64,000 nucleotides of DNA from assembly GCA_031761405.1 (NCBI GenBank), contig JASEVX010000013.1, forward strand, positions 32,971,652-33,035,651. The letters run 5' to 3'. Below, in pieces: positions 12,830-25,545 of the stretch (positions are counted from its first letter, which is position 1; every line of letters begins with the position of its first letter). A program made the position numbers and the translations under genes. This DNA is from Serripes groenlandicus. Its lineage: Eukaryota > Mollusca > Bivalvia > Cardiida > Cardiidae. The notes under the pieces were generated by a model. It was not told the origin of the DNA and did no database searches. It saw only the letters and a list, made by a program, of their open reading frames with translations.

Positions 12830-13274
12830 ACGTTGGGTACATGCATATCTTGTTCTACGTATCATATATGGTAAATTAACATCTACAAACCTGCCACAGT
12901 ATTCATTAAGTGGTTGTTTGTTTATGCTAACTGTTAATGAAACAAACTGTATGCATAACAAAATGTTTATACTTTATGTTCATCAGATCGAATTATTGTT
13001 AGGGTAGAACATAATGCCGAAAACTGTGTTACAGACAAATCTGAATACATCTGTGCTTTCCGTGTTTGTATAAGTTAGCTTTACTCATTGAACTTTCGCA
13101 GTCATGTGACTGACATGTCGGTTAAATCTTTATACACTTGACACGCGATGAATTGAACAACCAATAATTGGAATACATCATTAAACTCGACCTATTTCCT
13201 GGAACGGATCTGTCTTTTGAACACAACAGTTCTGATTGCTCTTACGAGTACTCAATACTGCCGTTGGACTATTT

Positions 13275-14660
13275 TCTTACCAGTAGTGCTGGTGCTCAAC
13301 ATTACGGGGACATGCATACAGATACACACTGTTCATGATAAACTTACTACATGTAATTGTGCTGGTGCTCCGCATTACAGGGACATCATTTGGACAGATG
13401 CACTGGTGTCAGACTAAGTTTGCCAGTAGTGCTTATTACTTAAACTGACAGTTAATCTCTACTTAAGTAAATGCTTGCTGGTGCTTATCATTCCAGAGAT
13501 AGCATTACGAATGACGTACTGATGTCAGTATAAAATACGAGCGCTGGCTGTTAACCTTGGGAAACTACGTCATATAAATAAAATACTGTATACAGATCCG
13601 TTTTACACTATCAATACTACCACATCATAGATCAATGTACACTGATAAAATAAAATAAATTCACGTCGGTTGAATAAGTCATGGAACTGTGACAATTCAA
13701 ATTGTGCACAGTTATGCTAACATGTCTTATTTCATTTATAGAGAGTTCCGATATGTTGTCTTAATGTTTAAGTCGTCTGCTGCAGACCGTTAAAATAAAG
13801 TTTACGTCGGTTGAATAAGTCATGGAACTGTGACAGTTCAAATTGTGCACAGTTTTGTCAACATGTCTTATTTCATTTATAGATAGTTCCGATATGTTTA
13901 TGTAATTGTGCTGGTGCTCCGCATTACAGGGACATCATTTGGACAGATGCACTGGTGTCAGACTAAGTTTGCCAGTAGTGCTTATTACTTAAACTGACAG
14001 TTAATCTCTACTTAAGTTTGCCAGTAGTGCTTATTACTTAAACTGACAGTTAATCTCTACTTAAGTAAATGCTTGCTGGTGCTTATCATTCCAGAGATAG
14101 CATTACGAATGACGTACTGATGTCAGTATAAAATACGAGCGCTAGCTGTTAACCTTGGGAAACTACGTCATATAAATAAAATACTGTATACAGATCCGTT
14201 TTACACTATCAATACTACCACATCATAGATCAATGTACACTGATAAAATAAAATAAATTCACGTCGGTTGAATAAGTCATGGAATTGTGACAATTCAAAT
14301 TGTGCACAGTTATGCTAACATGTCTTATTTCATTTATAGAGAGTTCCGATATGTTGTCTTAATGTTTAAGTCGTCTGCTGCAGATCGTTAAAATAAAGTT
14401 TACGTCGGTTGAATAAGTCATGGAACTGTGACAGTTCAAATTGTGCACAGTTTTGTCAACATGTCTTATTTCATTTATAGATAGTTCCGATATGTTTTCT
14501 AAATGTTTAAACCGGTGAAATAAAGTTAACGTCGGTTGAATACGTCATGGAACTATGACAGTTCAAATTGTGTACGGATCGAGAACTCGCATGTTACAAT
14601 CACAGTTTTGCTAACATGTCTTTTTTCATTTATAGAGAGTTCCGATATGTTGTCTAAATG
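13275..14660. repeat. Nested tandem duplication containing 70-bp-family monomers
   Basis: The segment from 13354 (TAATTGTGCTGGTGCTCCGC) is repeated from 13903, an offset of 549 bp. The second copy carries an extra local duplication of CAGTAGTGCTTATTACTTAA (near 14022). Within each copy a ~124-bp piece (ACGTCGGTTGAATAAGTCAT, about 13661, 13804, 14262 and 14402) is itself repeated. The units at 13280-13430 and 13903-13990 belong to the same family as the 70-bp array at 20880-22830. No coding content is seen. Confidence 0.8.
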
Positions 14661-14724
14661 TTTAAATCGTCTGCTACATATTTGCTGTATGTGGTAAAGG
14701 GTTAAACGGTGGGTATACAATGCC

Positions 14725-15700
14725 AACAAGGAATACAGGTAAAATAGTGTCGCTCAAAATCAATAAGGGTAAAAATAAACATGTAAAAATATTTATAAAT
14801 CAAAGCACGCCAAGCGACCATTATGCATTGCTATTTTACGGACGTTTTGTCCTGGTTTCCATTCTGTTAACGTTTTAAACATAACTAAACAGGAAACCAT
14901 TATTTAGTTTATTATATAAAGGACAAAAATCACATCGATGAGTCATCCGTCGCCATATTTACATTTTACCTGATAAAAACATCCCTTTACCGGATGCAGA
15001 CGACACATGATAATGTCTGCGACTTTTGACAAAATTGATGGAAAATGTGTTTATAATAATATCAATCAACCCTTTCTCACATACAGAGGCCTTCTGACAC
15101 ATCCGCAGCAGACGACATTTGAAAACATTTCAAGTCTATTCAATAACTAAACGTTCAATTATATCGATCTGTAGATATGACAGATTGTGTTTGTATAGAT
15201 TAGAAAACATTGAGGCAAAAAGAGAAATCGCTGTGTATGATTTATAAGTGTCAAAAAGTTGTGTCAGAATGCGACTGCATGTGATATATAGAACAGAAAT
15301 CACATCAGATTTACCCGGCGCAATATTTACATTTTACCGGATTAAAACATCCCTTTACCTGATTGAGACGATAAATGACACTTCTATAAGAGACGACTTT
15401 TAACAACATTGATGGAAAAGGAGAAATAATTATCTATTTATATATTTTATTCAAGATGAATTTATATATTTACTTGTGAATTTAAAACTTATTTATTTAT
15501 TTATTTATTTAAGCAACAGCATTCCTCTTATTGTTTAAACTGTCGCACCTACGCGACTAAAGGTGCAGAAAACACTTCAATAATATTATTAGCTAAGTTT
15601 ATTTACATTGTACCTTATACGCATTATACAAGCGACATTTCAACGTGCAGGAATAATACAAGCATTGTCAACATATATGTATAGAGTATTGATTCATGAA
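14725..15700. repeat. Old paralogous block, related to 34160-34890 and 25155-25500
   Basis: From about 14915 the order of motifs (CACATCGATGAGTCATCCGT, TTTACATTTTACCTGATAAA, ATCGATCTGTAGATATGACA, AACTGTCGCACCTA, ATTATACAAGCGACA) matches 34160-34890 with many substitutions. The part at 14725-14915 is instead related to 19520-19830 and 25155-25500 (ATTTTACGGACGTTTTTTCC-like). This is an ancient repeat family or segmental duplication, clearly older than the 9-kb duplication. A half MITE-like terminus (TCGTCTGCTACATATTTGCT) lies at 14668. Confidence 0.6.
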
Positions 15701-15831
15701 ACATTAAATCTACAGGAGACGAAACGTGTCTGTCTTGGTAAGTCTTTGTGGCATGCTTAAGCTGATCCTTTACGCAGAGTCCACAATGTTTGTTTTCTTG
15801 AGTGACGGCTCATATGATTAATCCTTACACT

Positions 15832-18800
15832 GTCTGAACTGGCGTTAAACTTCGTTTACTCGAAGTAAGCGAGGAATACAGGACACGTTATCACACTGTC
15901 AGACTGTCTGAACTGGCGTTAAACTTCGTTTACTCGAAGTAAGCGAGGAATACAGAACACGTTATCACACTGTCAGACTGTCTGAAGTGGCGTTAAACTT
16001 CGTTTACTCGAAGTAAGCGAGGAATACAGGACACGTTATCACACTGTCAGACTGTCTGAACTGGCGTTAAACTTCGTTTACTCGAAGTAAGCGAGGAATA
16101 CAGGACACGTTATCACACTGTCAGACTGTCTGAACTGGCGTTAAACTTCGTTTACTCGAAGTAAGCGAGGAATACAGGACACGTTATCACACTGTCAGAC
16201 TGTCTGAACTGGCGTTAAACTTCGTTTACTCGAAGTAAGCGAGGACTACAGAACACGTTATCACACTGTCAGATTGTCTGAAGTGGCGTTAAACTTCGTT
16301 TACTCGAAGTAAGCGAGGACTACAGGACACGTTATCACACTGTCAGACTGTCTGAAGTGGCGTTAAACTTCGTTTACTCGAAGTAAGCGAGGAATACAGA
16401 ACACGTTATCACACTGTCAGATTGTCTGAAGTGGCGTTAAACTTCGTTTACTCGAAGTAAGCGAGGAATACAGGACACGTTATCACACTGTCAGACTGTC
16501 TGAACTGGCGTTAAACTTCGTTTACTCGAAGTAAGCGAGGAATACAGGACACGTTATCACACTGTCAGACTGTCTGAACTGACGTTAAACTTCGTTTACT
16601 CGAAGTAAGCGAGGAATACAGGACACGTTATCACACTGTCAGACTGTCTGAACTGACGTTAAACTTCGTTTACTCGAAGTAAGCGAGGAATACAGGACAC
16701 GTTATCACACTGTCAGACTGTCTGAACTGGCGTTAAACTTCGTTTACTCGAAGTAAGCGAGGACTACAGAACACGTTATCACACTGTCAGATTGTCTGAA
16801 GTGGCGTTAAACTTCGTTTACTCGAAGTAAGCGAGGACTACAGGACACGTTATCACACTGTCAGACTGTCTGAAGTGGCGTTAAACTTCGTTTACTCGAA
16901 GTAAGCGAGGAATACAGAACACGTTATCACACTGTCAGATTGTCTGAAGTGGCGTTAAACTTCGTTTACTCGAAGTAAGCGAGGAATACAGGACACGTTA
17001 TCACACTGTCAGACTGTCTGAACTGGCGTTAAACTTCGTTTACTCGAAGTAAGCGAGGAATACAGGACACGTTATCACACTGTCAGACTGTCTGAACTGG
17101 CGTTAAACTTCGTTTACTCGAAGTAAGCGAGGACTACAGAACACGTTATCACACTGTCAGATTGTCTGAAGTGGCGTTAAACTTCGTTTACTCGAAGTAA
17201 GCGAGGACTACAGGACACGTTATCACACTGTCAGACTGTCTGAACTGGCGTTAAACTTCGTTTACTCGAAGTAAGCGAGGAATACAGAACACGTTATCAC
17301 ACTGTCAGATTGTCTGAAGTGGCGTTAAACTTCGTTTACTCGAAGTAAGCGAGGAATACAGGACACGTTATCACACTGTCAGACTGTCTGAAGTGGCGTT
17401 AAACTTCGTTTACTCGAAGTAAGCGAGGAATACAGGACACGTTATCACACTGTCAGATTGTCTGAAGTGGCGTTAAACTTCGTTTACTCGAAGTAAGCGA
17501 GGAATACAGGACACGTTATCACACTGTCAGACTGTCTGAAGTGGCGTTAAACTTCGTTTACTCGAAGTAAGCGAGGAATACAGGACACGTTATCACACTG
17601 TCAGACTGTCTGAAGTGGCGTTAAACTTCGTTTACTCGAAGTAAGCGAGGAATACAGGACACGTTATCACACTGTCAGACTGTCTGAAGTGGCGTTAAAC
17701 TTCGTTTACTCGAAGTAAGCGAGGAATACAGGACACGTTATCACACTGTCAGACTGTCTGAAGTGGCGTTAAACTTCGTTTACTCGAAGTAAGCGAGGAA
17801 TACAGGACACGTTATCACACTGTCAGACTGTCTGAAGTGGCGTTAAACTTCGTTTACTCGAAGTAAGCGAGGAATACAGGACACGTTATCACACTGTCAG
17901 ACTGTCTGATGCAGCGTTAAACTTCGTTTACTCAAAGTAAGCGAGGAATACAGGACACGTTATCACACTGTCAGACTGTCTGAAGTGGCGTTAAACTTTG
18001 TTTACTCGAAGTAAGCGAAGAATACAGGACACGTTATCACACTGTCAGACTGTCTGAAGTGGCGTTAAACTTCGTTTACTCGAAGTAAGCGAGGAAGACA
18101 GGACATGTTATCACACTGTCAGACTGTCTGAAGTGGCGTTAAACTTTGTTTACTCGAAGTAAGCGAAGAATACAGGACACGTTATCACACTGTCAGACTG
18201 TCTGAAGTGGCGTTAAACTTCGTTTACTCGAAGTAAGCGAGGAAGACAGGACACGTTATCACACTGTCAGACTGTCTGAAGTGGCGTTAAACTTCGTTTA
18301 CTCGAAGTAAGCGAGGAAGACAGGACACGTTATCACACTGTCAGACTGTCTGAGTGGCGTTAAACTTCGTTTACTCGAAGTAAGCAAGGAAGACAGGACA
18401 CGTTATCACACTTTCAGACTGTCTGGAGTGGCGTTAAACTTCGTTTACTCGAAGTAAGCGAGGAAAACAGGACACGTTATCACACTGTCAGAAGGTCTGA
18501 AGTGGCGTTTAACTTCGTTTACTCGAAGTAAGCGAGGAAAACAGGACACGTTATCACACTGTCAGACTGTCTGAAGTGGCGTTAAACTTCGTTTACTCGA
18601 AGTTAGCGAGGAATACAGGACACGTTATCACACTGTCAGACTGTCTGAAGTGGCGTTAAACTTCGTTTACTCAAAGTAAGCGAGGAATACAGGACACGTT
18701 ATTACACTGTCAGACTGTCTGAAGTGGCGTTAAACTTTGTTTACTCGAAGTAAGCGAAGAATACAGGACACGTTATCACACTGTCAGACTGTCTGAAGTG

Positions 18801-19515
18801 GCGTTAAACTTCGTTTACTCGAAGTAAGCGAGGAATACAGGACACGTTATCACACTGTCAGACTGTCTGAAGTGGCGTTAAACTTCGTTTACTCGAAGTA
18901 AGCGAGGAAGACAGGACACGTTATCACACTGTCAGACTTTCTGAGTGGCGTTAAACTTCGTTTACTCGAAGTAAGCGAGGAAGACATGACACGTTATCAC
19001 ACTTTCAGACTGTCTGAAGTGGCGTTAAACTTCGTTTACTCGAAGTAAGCGAGGAAAACAGGACACGTTATCACACTGTCAGACTGTCTGAAGTGGCGTT
19101 AAACTTCGTTTACTCGAAGTAAGCGAGGAATACAGGACACGTTATCACACTGTCAGACTGTCTGAAGTGGCGTTAAACTTCGTTTATTCGAAGTAAGCGA
19201 GGAATACAGGACACGTTATCACACTGTCAGACTGTATGAAGTGACGTTAAACTTCGTTTACTCGAAGTAAGCGAGGAAGACAGGACACGTTATCACACTG
19301 TTAGACTGTCTGAAGTGGCGTTAAACTTCGTTTATTCGCAGTAAGCGAGGAATACAGGACACGTTATCACACTGTCAGACTGTCTGAAGTGACGATAAAC
19401 TTCGTTTACTCGAAGTAAGCGAGGAAGACAGGACACGTTATCACACTGTCAGACTGTCTGAAGTGGCGTTAAACTTCGTTTACTCGAAGTAAGCGAGGAA
19501 TACAGGACACGTTAT
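15832..19515. repeat. 74-bp satellite, about 50 copies
   Basis: The monomer is 74 bp, for example from GTCTG at 15832 to GTCTG at 15906. Each copy contains two dyad elements: TCAGACTGTCTGA (a 13-nt odd palindrome) and ACTTCG-TTTACT-CGAAGT (6-bp perfect stem, 6-nt loop). Variant monomers (GAACTGG/GAAGTGG, GGAATAC/GGACTAC, CAGGAC/CAGAAC) recur in blocks: GAGGACTACAGAAC is at 16241, 16759 and 17129, steps of 518 (7x74) and 370 (5x74). Copies after about 17,880 are more diverged. No frame stays open across it. Confidence 0.97.
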
Positions 19516-20159
19516 AATGGTGTCAATCAAATCGGAAAAGGGTTAAAATAAACATGTAAAATATTGATAAAACACGTTCATTATCCACAACTAGCTAGAT
19601 CACGAGTGTTTTGGCCTGGTTTCCAAGTTTATCCTTATAAAGTAAGTTACGACGGGAACCATTATTACACTGGTACGTTTAATCAATGTGGAGTGTTAGC
19701 TGTTTCGAACAAACGCTCTTATCAGTAGTTGGATAACGTTTAACAAGTAGAACGTGGAGCGTAGACATTGAAGACACATATTCACATTTAGGTAATACAA
19801 TTTGTTCTTCTGTCTGTCTCTTTCTCCTTTGCTCCTGAAAGCATGAATTCTCTTTACTCTCACAGTCATTTAATTTGACGCATCGGCTATGACCCCTATC
19901 AATTAATCATACCAAAATGCTGACCCGCTATCACGGGTAACTAATCAGGCACATTAGATCACGGGACCGACCTTCTACCAATGAGTCATTGTCTCACACT
20001 CTTCAAGATCGGCTATAAAGATTGGTTATATATAGTTGGTGTGTTTAGTAAGGAATCGCATAATGGAAAACCTTCAAATATGTAGGAAGTCGCCATGTCA
20101 GTATGCGGACGCTATGAATTACTGTATAGTAGGTTATTAATTCCATGGCGAATTAATTA
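19516..20159. other. Non-coding stretch after the 74-bp satellite
   Basis: The first 310 bp (19520-19830) are a diverged copy of the repeat block also seen at 14725-14915 and 25155-25500. The rest is non-repetitive, with TATA-like TCGGCTATAAAGATTGG at 20022 and TATATATAG at 20035, but no convincing first exon follows. I see no gene. Confidence 0.5.
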
Positions 20160-20381
20160 AGGCAAACGCTTTCCCATATACATACGCTGTCTGACGCCTC
20201 TGCATCAGACCAGTTTTGATAACATATTGTAGCACGAAGAAATTGCTTATAATGAGAAATTTCTCCGTTTGCCACAATGTGTTACACATCATTCGGTAAT
20301 TATTGGGATTTTCCGTATTTTTTGGCAATATTATTTCTATATCGCCTGCTGCAGATTTGTTACACGTGGGAAGCGGTTAAA
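20160..20381. mobile_element. MITE-like element
   Basis: The left end CGCTTTCCCATATACATACG...TCTGACGCCTCTGCATCAGAC and the right end CGCCTGCTGCAGATTTGTTA...CGTGGGAAGCGGTTAAA are imperfect inverted complements. They match the ends of the elements at 24893, 26283 and 57989. No coding capacity is seen. Confidence 0.6.
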
Positions 20382-20879
20382 TATACTGACCTGTTTATTT
20401 GAATTGTCTGTGGTGTCGATTACAATGCAGTTATTCAGATACATTGTGGAAAACCATTGACCACGGATATTTAATTACATAATTTTGACTACTACAAATT
20501 AAGATCAGTAGATACGGAACCTGTGTCAAAGTTCTTATAATCCGGTCGTGCTATGTACGCCAACCCGCAAGAATTTCCGACTGTACCGTATTGTTCTTAT
20601 TTCAAGAGAAGCGCTCGCGACAATTTCTTAGCAAAATATAAATATGTGTAGTATGTCATATTTTTACGAACACATTTGTTATATTTATAACCCGAGCTTA
20701 GATTGAAATCCCGCGCTCGAGTGAAGGTACAACCATTACAGTAGTAAGTCGGTTGGCCTGAATTATTATCTGTTCAAAATACTCAATGGTGTAGTAATGT
20801 GTACCTCGATAACTCGACACTTGGGCTCAATCAAAGGTCGAGCCATACCAAGGTCATTACAAGTAGAACAGTGTCCCTT

Positions 20880-22830
20880 CTTGGCGTTCGGGATTCCAGA
20901 GATAACAATACGACAAATGTGCTGGTATCACAATAAGCGTACCAGTAACGCTGCTTTTCAGCATTACTTGGACAGCATTTGGATAGATACAATGTTGTCA
21001 TGATAAGCTTACCAGTAACGCTTGTTTTTCAGCAGTTGTACAGATACACTGGTGTCATTATAAGCTTACCAATATTACTGGTGCTCATCTTAACGAGGAC
21101 AGCATTTGGAAATATGCACTGGTATCATGATAAGCTTATAAATGGTTCTAGTGCTTATCATTACGGGCACAGCATTTGTACAGATACACTGGTGTTATGA
21201 TAAGCTTACCAGTATGACTGATGCCCATCTTAACGAATACAGCATTTGGATATATGCACTGGTATCATGATAAGCTTACACAAAGTGATGTTGCTCAGCA
21301 TTACGGGGACAGCATTTGTAAATATGTAAATATTGTAAACAGCGGTCGCATTGGCGTCACGATAAACATGTTAGTATTGCTGATGCTCATCAGTACTTGT
21401 ACAACATTCAGACAGATACACTGGTCATGACCAACTTACTAGTAGTCATGGTGCTCATCGTTACTAGGATAAACATACCAGTAGTGCTGGTGTTGATTGT
21501 TACTAGGGCATCATTCAAACAGATGCACTAGTGTCATAATAAACATACTAGTAGTGCTGGTGTTCATCATTACTAGGACGTCATTCATACAGATGCACTG
21601 GTGTCATGATAAACTGACCATTTGTGCTGGTGTTCATCGTTACTTGTACAGCAGTTGGACTGATGCACTGGTGTCATGATAATTTTACCAGTAGTGCTGA
21701 TGCTCATCTTAACTTGTACATTATTCATAAAGATGCAATGGCGTCAAGATAAACATACCAGTAGTGCTGGTGTTCATCGTTACTTGTACATCATTCGGCC
21801 GGATACACTGGTGTCACGATAAACTTACTAGTAGTGCTGGTGTTCATTATTTCTAGGACATCATTCATACAGATGCACTGGTGTCATGATAAACATACCA
21901 GTAATGCTGGTTTTCATCATAACTAGGACATCAGTCATACAAATGCACTTGTGTCATATAACCTTACCATTAGTGCTGGTGTTCATCGTTACTTGTACAG
22001 CATTTGGACTGATACACTGGTGTCATGATGAACTTACCAGTAACGCTGGTGTTCATCGTTACTTGTACAACATTCATACAAACGCATTGACATCAAGATA
22101 AACATACCAGTAGTGCTGGTGTTCATCATTAATAGGGCATCATTCATACAGATGCACTAGTGTCATGATAAACTTACCAGTAGTGCTGGTGCTCATTTGT
22201 ATTTGTACAGCATTCGGACTGATACATTGGCGTCATGATAAACTTACTTGTAGCGCTAATGTTCTTCGTAACTTGTACATTATTCAGACAGATGTATTGT
22301 CGTCAAGATAAACATACCAGTAGGTCTATTGCTCATCTTTACTTGTACAGCCTTCGGACTGATACCTTGGCGTCATGATAAACTTACCAGTAGGTATATT
22401 GCTCATCTGTACTTGTATAGCATTCGGACTGATACCTTGGCGTCAAGATAAACATACCAGTAGGTTTATTGCTCATCTTTACTTGTACAGCTTTCGGACT
22501 GATACCTTGGCGTCATGATAAACTCACCAGTTGTGCTGGGCTCATCGTTACTTGTACAACATTCGGACAGATACACTGGCGTCATGATAAACTTTCAAGT
22601 AGTTCTGGGACTCATCTTTTCGAGGACAGCATTCGGACTGAAGCACAGTTATCAGAATAACCTTCCAGTAATGCTGGTGCTCCGCATTACGAGGACAGCA
22701 TTACGATTGAAGCACTTGTGTGAAGATAAGCTTACCAGTAGTGCTGGTGCTCATCAATACGAGGACATCATTCGGACTAAAGCACATTTGTCAGAATAAG
22801 CTACCAGTAGTGCTCGTGCTCAAGATTATT
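20880..22830. repeat. 70-bp tandem array, about 27 copies
   Basis: The period is 70 bp in the regular part, where GTAGTGCTGG-like cores fall at 21481, 21551, 21621, 21691 and 21761. The consensus contains TACCAGTAGTGCTGGTG, TTACTTGTACAGCATTCGG and ACAGATACACTGGTGTCATG. Divergence between monomers is substantial, so the array is old. Related single monomers sit at 13280-13430 and 13903-13990. Frames of 60-94 aa inside it follow the repeat and are not genes. Confidence 0.93.
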
Positions 22831-22859
22831 GGGACAGATGCGATGGTATGGAACTCCAG

Positions 22860-24780
22860 GGGGTTTGTCTATACCAGTTCGATTCCATGTAAAGTAAAAT
22901 TGTTACCAACTTAGAGGCTTCTCTCCTTACAATCGAGAGAATGGTTCAATTCCCTGTCGAGTATAATCATAACCAACTTAGAGTCTTCTTCCTAACATTC
23001 AAGAGACAGGTTTGATACCTGGTCGAGTAACATCGTAACCAACTTCGAGACTTGTCTCCTTAAATTCGAGTTCGGACATCGTTACCAACTGAGAGTCTTT
23101 CTCCTTACATTTGAGATACAGGTTCGATTTTCGTGCCGAGTAAAATCGTAACCAACTTAGTTGTTTCCCCTACTTACATATGACATACGGGTTCGAGTCC
23201 TTGCCGTGTAAAATCGTAAACAATTTAGTGACTCCCCTCCTTACATACGAGGTACGGGTTCGAGTCCTTGCCATGTAAAATCGTAAACAATTTAGTGACT
23301 CCCCTCCTTACATACGAGGTACGGGTTCGAGTCCTTGCCGAGTAAAATCGTAAACAACTTAGTGACTCCCCTCCATACATACGAGGTACGGGTTCGAGTC
23401 CTTGCCGTGTAAAAACGTAAACAATTTAGTGACTCCCCGCCTTACATACGAGGTACGGGTTCGAGTCTTTGTCGTGTAAACACGTAAACAATTCAGTGAC
23501 TCCCCTCCTTACATACGAGGTACGGGTTCGAGTTTTTGCCGAGTGAAAACGTAAACAATTTAGTGGCTCCCCTTCTAGCATACGAGATACGGGTTCAATT
23601 CCATGTAGAGTGAAATCGTAAACAATTTAGTGACTCCCCTCCTTAAATACGATGTACGGGTTCGAGTCTTTGCCGGGTAAAAACGTAAACAATTTAGTGA
23701 CTCCCCTCCTTACATACGAGGTACGGGTTCGAGTCCTTGCCGTGTAAAAACGTAAACAATTTAGTGACTCCCCTCCTTACATACGAGGTACGGGTTCGAG
23801 TCCTTGTCGTGTAAAAACGTAAACAATTCAGTGACTCCCCTCCTTACATACGAGGTACGGGTTCGAGTCTTTGCCGTGTAAAATCGTAAACAACTTAGTG
23901 ACTCCCCTCCTTACATACGAGGTATGGGTTCGAGTTTTTGCCGAGTGAAAACGTAAACAATTTAGTGGCTCCCCTTCTAGCATACGAGATACGGGTTCAA
24001 TTCCATGTAGAGTGAAATCGTAAACAATTTAGCGACTCCCCTCCTTAAATACGAGGTACGGGTTCGCGTCTTTGCCGGGTAAAAACGTAAACAATTTAGT
24101 GAGTCCCCTCCTTACATACGAGGTACGGGTTCGAGTCTTTGCCGGGTAAAAACGTTAACAATTTAGTGATTCCCCTCCTTACATACGAGATACGGATTCG
24201 ATTCCATTAAGAGTGACATCGTAAACAACTTAGTCGCACCCTCCTTAAATACGAGGTATGGGTTCGAGTCCTTGCCGTGTAAAATCGTAAACAACTTAGT
24301 GGCTCCGTTCCTAGCATGCAAGATACGGGTTCGATTCCTTGTATTGTGAAATCGTAAACAACTTAGAGGCTTGTCTCCTTGCATTCGAGTTCGGATTCGA
24401 TTCCATGTCAAGTAACATCGTAATCAACTTAGTGGCTTCCCTCCTTACATTTGCGATGCAGGTTCGATACCCTGTCGAGTAAAATCGTAACCAACTTAGA
24501 GGCTTGTCTCCTTGCATTTGAGTTCGGATTCAATTCCATGTCAAGTAACATCGTTACCAACTGATAGTCTTTCTCCTTACATTCGAGATATGGGTTCGAT
24601 CTATGTGTCGAGTAAAATCGTAAACAACCTAGTGATTCCCCTCCTAGCATACGAGGTACGGGCTCGAGTCTTTGCCGAGTAAAATCGTAAACAACTTAGT
24701 GGCTCCCATCCTAGCATACGGGTTCGATTCCATGTAGAGTGAAATCGTAGATGCTCCCCTCCTTACATACGAGATCCAAT
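22860..24780. repeat. 67-bp tandem array with tRNA B-box-like motif in each unit
   Basis: Monomers repeat every 67 bp (CAATTTAGTG at 23221 and 23288). Most contain GGTTCGAGTCC, GGTTCGATTCC or GGTTCAATTCC, which fit the Pol III internal B-box consensus GGTTCGANNCC. No A box accompanies them. A variant block marked by CTTCTAGCATACGAGATACG recurs at 23571 and 23973, an offset of 402 bp (6x67), so there is a six-unit higher-order pattern. The flanking units at both ends are the most diverged. The array probably grew from the 3' half of a tRNA-derived element. Confidence 0.93.
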
Positions 24781-24892
24781 GCATAATAAATTCGTAGACA
24801 AGTTATTGGCTTCCCTCTGTGACGCCAAGGAGTTAAATTCATTACTACCACTTTTAAGTCTTTATATAAATAAACTCCTGTTGAAAGCAGCG

Positions 24893-25065
24893 TTAACCCT
24901 TTAGCACATAAAGGTGCTTTCTGACGCCTCTACAGCAAACGACTTTTGAAAATATTTATTCAGCAAACGTTATTTAATATTTATTCTTTCATTTATAAAT
25001 TCGATTTTTTGACTTAACGTTTCCAAAATCGTCTGCTGCATATGTGCTGTATGTGGTAAAAGGAC
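24893..25065. mobile_element. MITE-like element, best-preserved ends
   Basis: The left end is TTAACCCTTTAGCACATAAA with CTACAGCAAACGACTTTTGA further in. The right end is AAATCGTCTGCTGCATATGT with GCTGTATGTGGTAAAAGG. The two ends are imperfect inverted complements about 45 bp long. No transposase is encoded. Relatives are at 7440, 20160, 26283 and 57989, with partial ends at 14668 and 15070. Confidence 0.65.
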
Positions 25066-25154
25066 GAATTTGATATACAATGTGAACAAGGAATAAAGGG
25101 TTAATAGAGTCGTTAGAATTAAATAAATGTGAAAATAAATATTGTACATTGCGA

Positions 25155-25500
25155 AGAATGAATACAGGTATAATAGTCTCGCTCAAACTCTATAAGGGTG
25201 TAAATAAACATGTACAGACAGTATTGATCAATCACGATAAAGCCCGAAAATAGATCATTGTGCACTGTTATTTTACGGACGTTTTTTCCTTGTTTCTGTT
25301 CTTTATCGCTTTAACATAATGTAACAGGGAACTATTATTTAGTTTGCTCGTCAGTTTGATGTTTTGAATATTCAGACAAACGCTATCATTTTAAGTAGGA
25401 TAATACACATTTATGGCACATAATACCGTCAAAAAATAGGAACGTGGGGGCGTACAAATTTAAGACATTTAGGTAAGAGTGTTTGTCTGTTGGTATGTTT
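25155..25500. repeat. Dispersed repeat block, third copy
   Basis: This is diverged from 14725-14915 and 19520-19830 but shares the order of GTCTCGCTCAAA, AATAAACATGTA, TTATTTTACGGACGTTTT and GGGAACTATTATTTAGTTT. It lies just before a GT/G-rich tract. No coding content is seen. Confidence 0.5.
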
Positions 25501-25507
25501 TGTGAGG

Positions 25508-25545
25508 TGTGTGTGTGTGTGGCGGGGTGGGGGGGGGGGGGGGGG
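25508..25545. repeat. (GT)n followed by poly-G
   Basis: A (GT) run at 25508-25520 is followed by GCGGGGTGG and 17 consecutive G (25529-25545). This is simple sequence with G-quadruplex potential on the plus strand. Long-read base calls here are likely to be inexact. Confidence 0.9.

Larger units (their letters stand above)
4316..13279. repeat. Near-identical ~9-kb direct duplication, copy 1
   Basis: The block matches 34482-43446 at an offset of 30166-30167 bp. I found two differences: one extra A in copy 2 (near 38082, opposite 7915) and a G/T difference at 12512/42679. Copy 1 begins exactly at the gap edge. Homology ends at 13279, after CTATTTTCTTA. The block is AT-rich and I see no convincing gene in it. 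It holds a CATACG-rich stretch, MITE-like elements and a tRNA-derived SINE (listed separately). It is either a very recent segmental duplication or an uncollapsed allele placed twice by the assembler. Confidence 0.95.

Noticed and set aside
15832..24780. CRISPR-like regular repeats
   Set aside because: The arrays are contiguous monomers without unique spacers, in eukaryotic DNA, and have no cas genes.
22860..24780. A cluster of true tRNA genes
   Set aside because: Units have only the B-box/T-arm-like part. Acceptor stem, D arm and A box are missing and T-stem pairing is poor.
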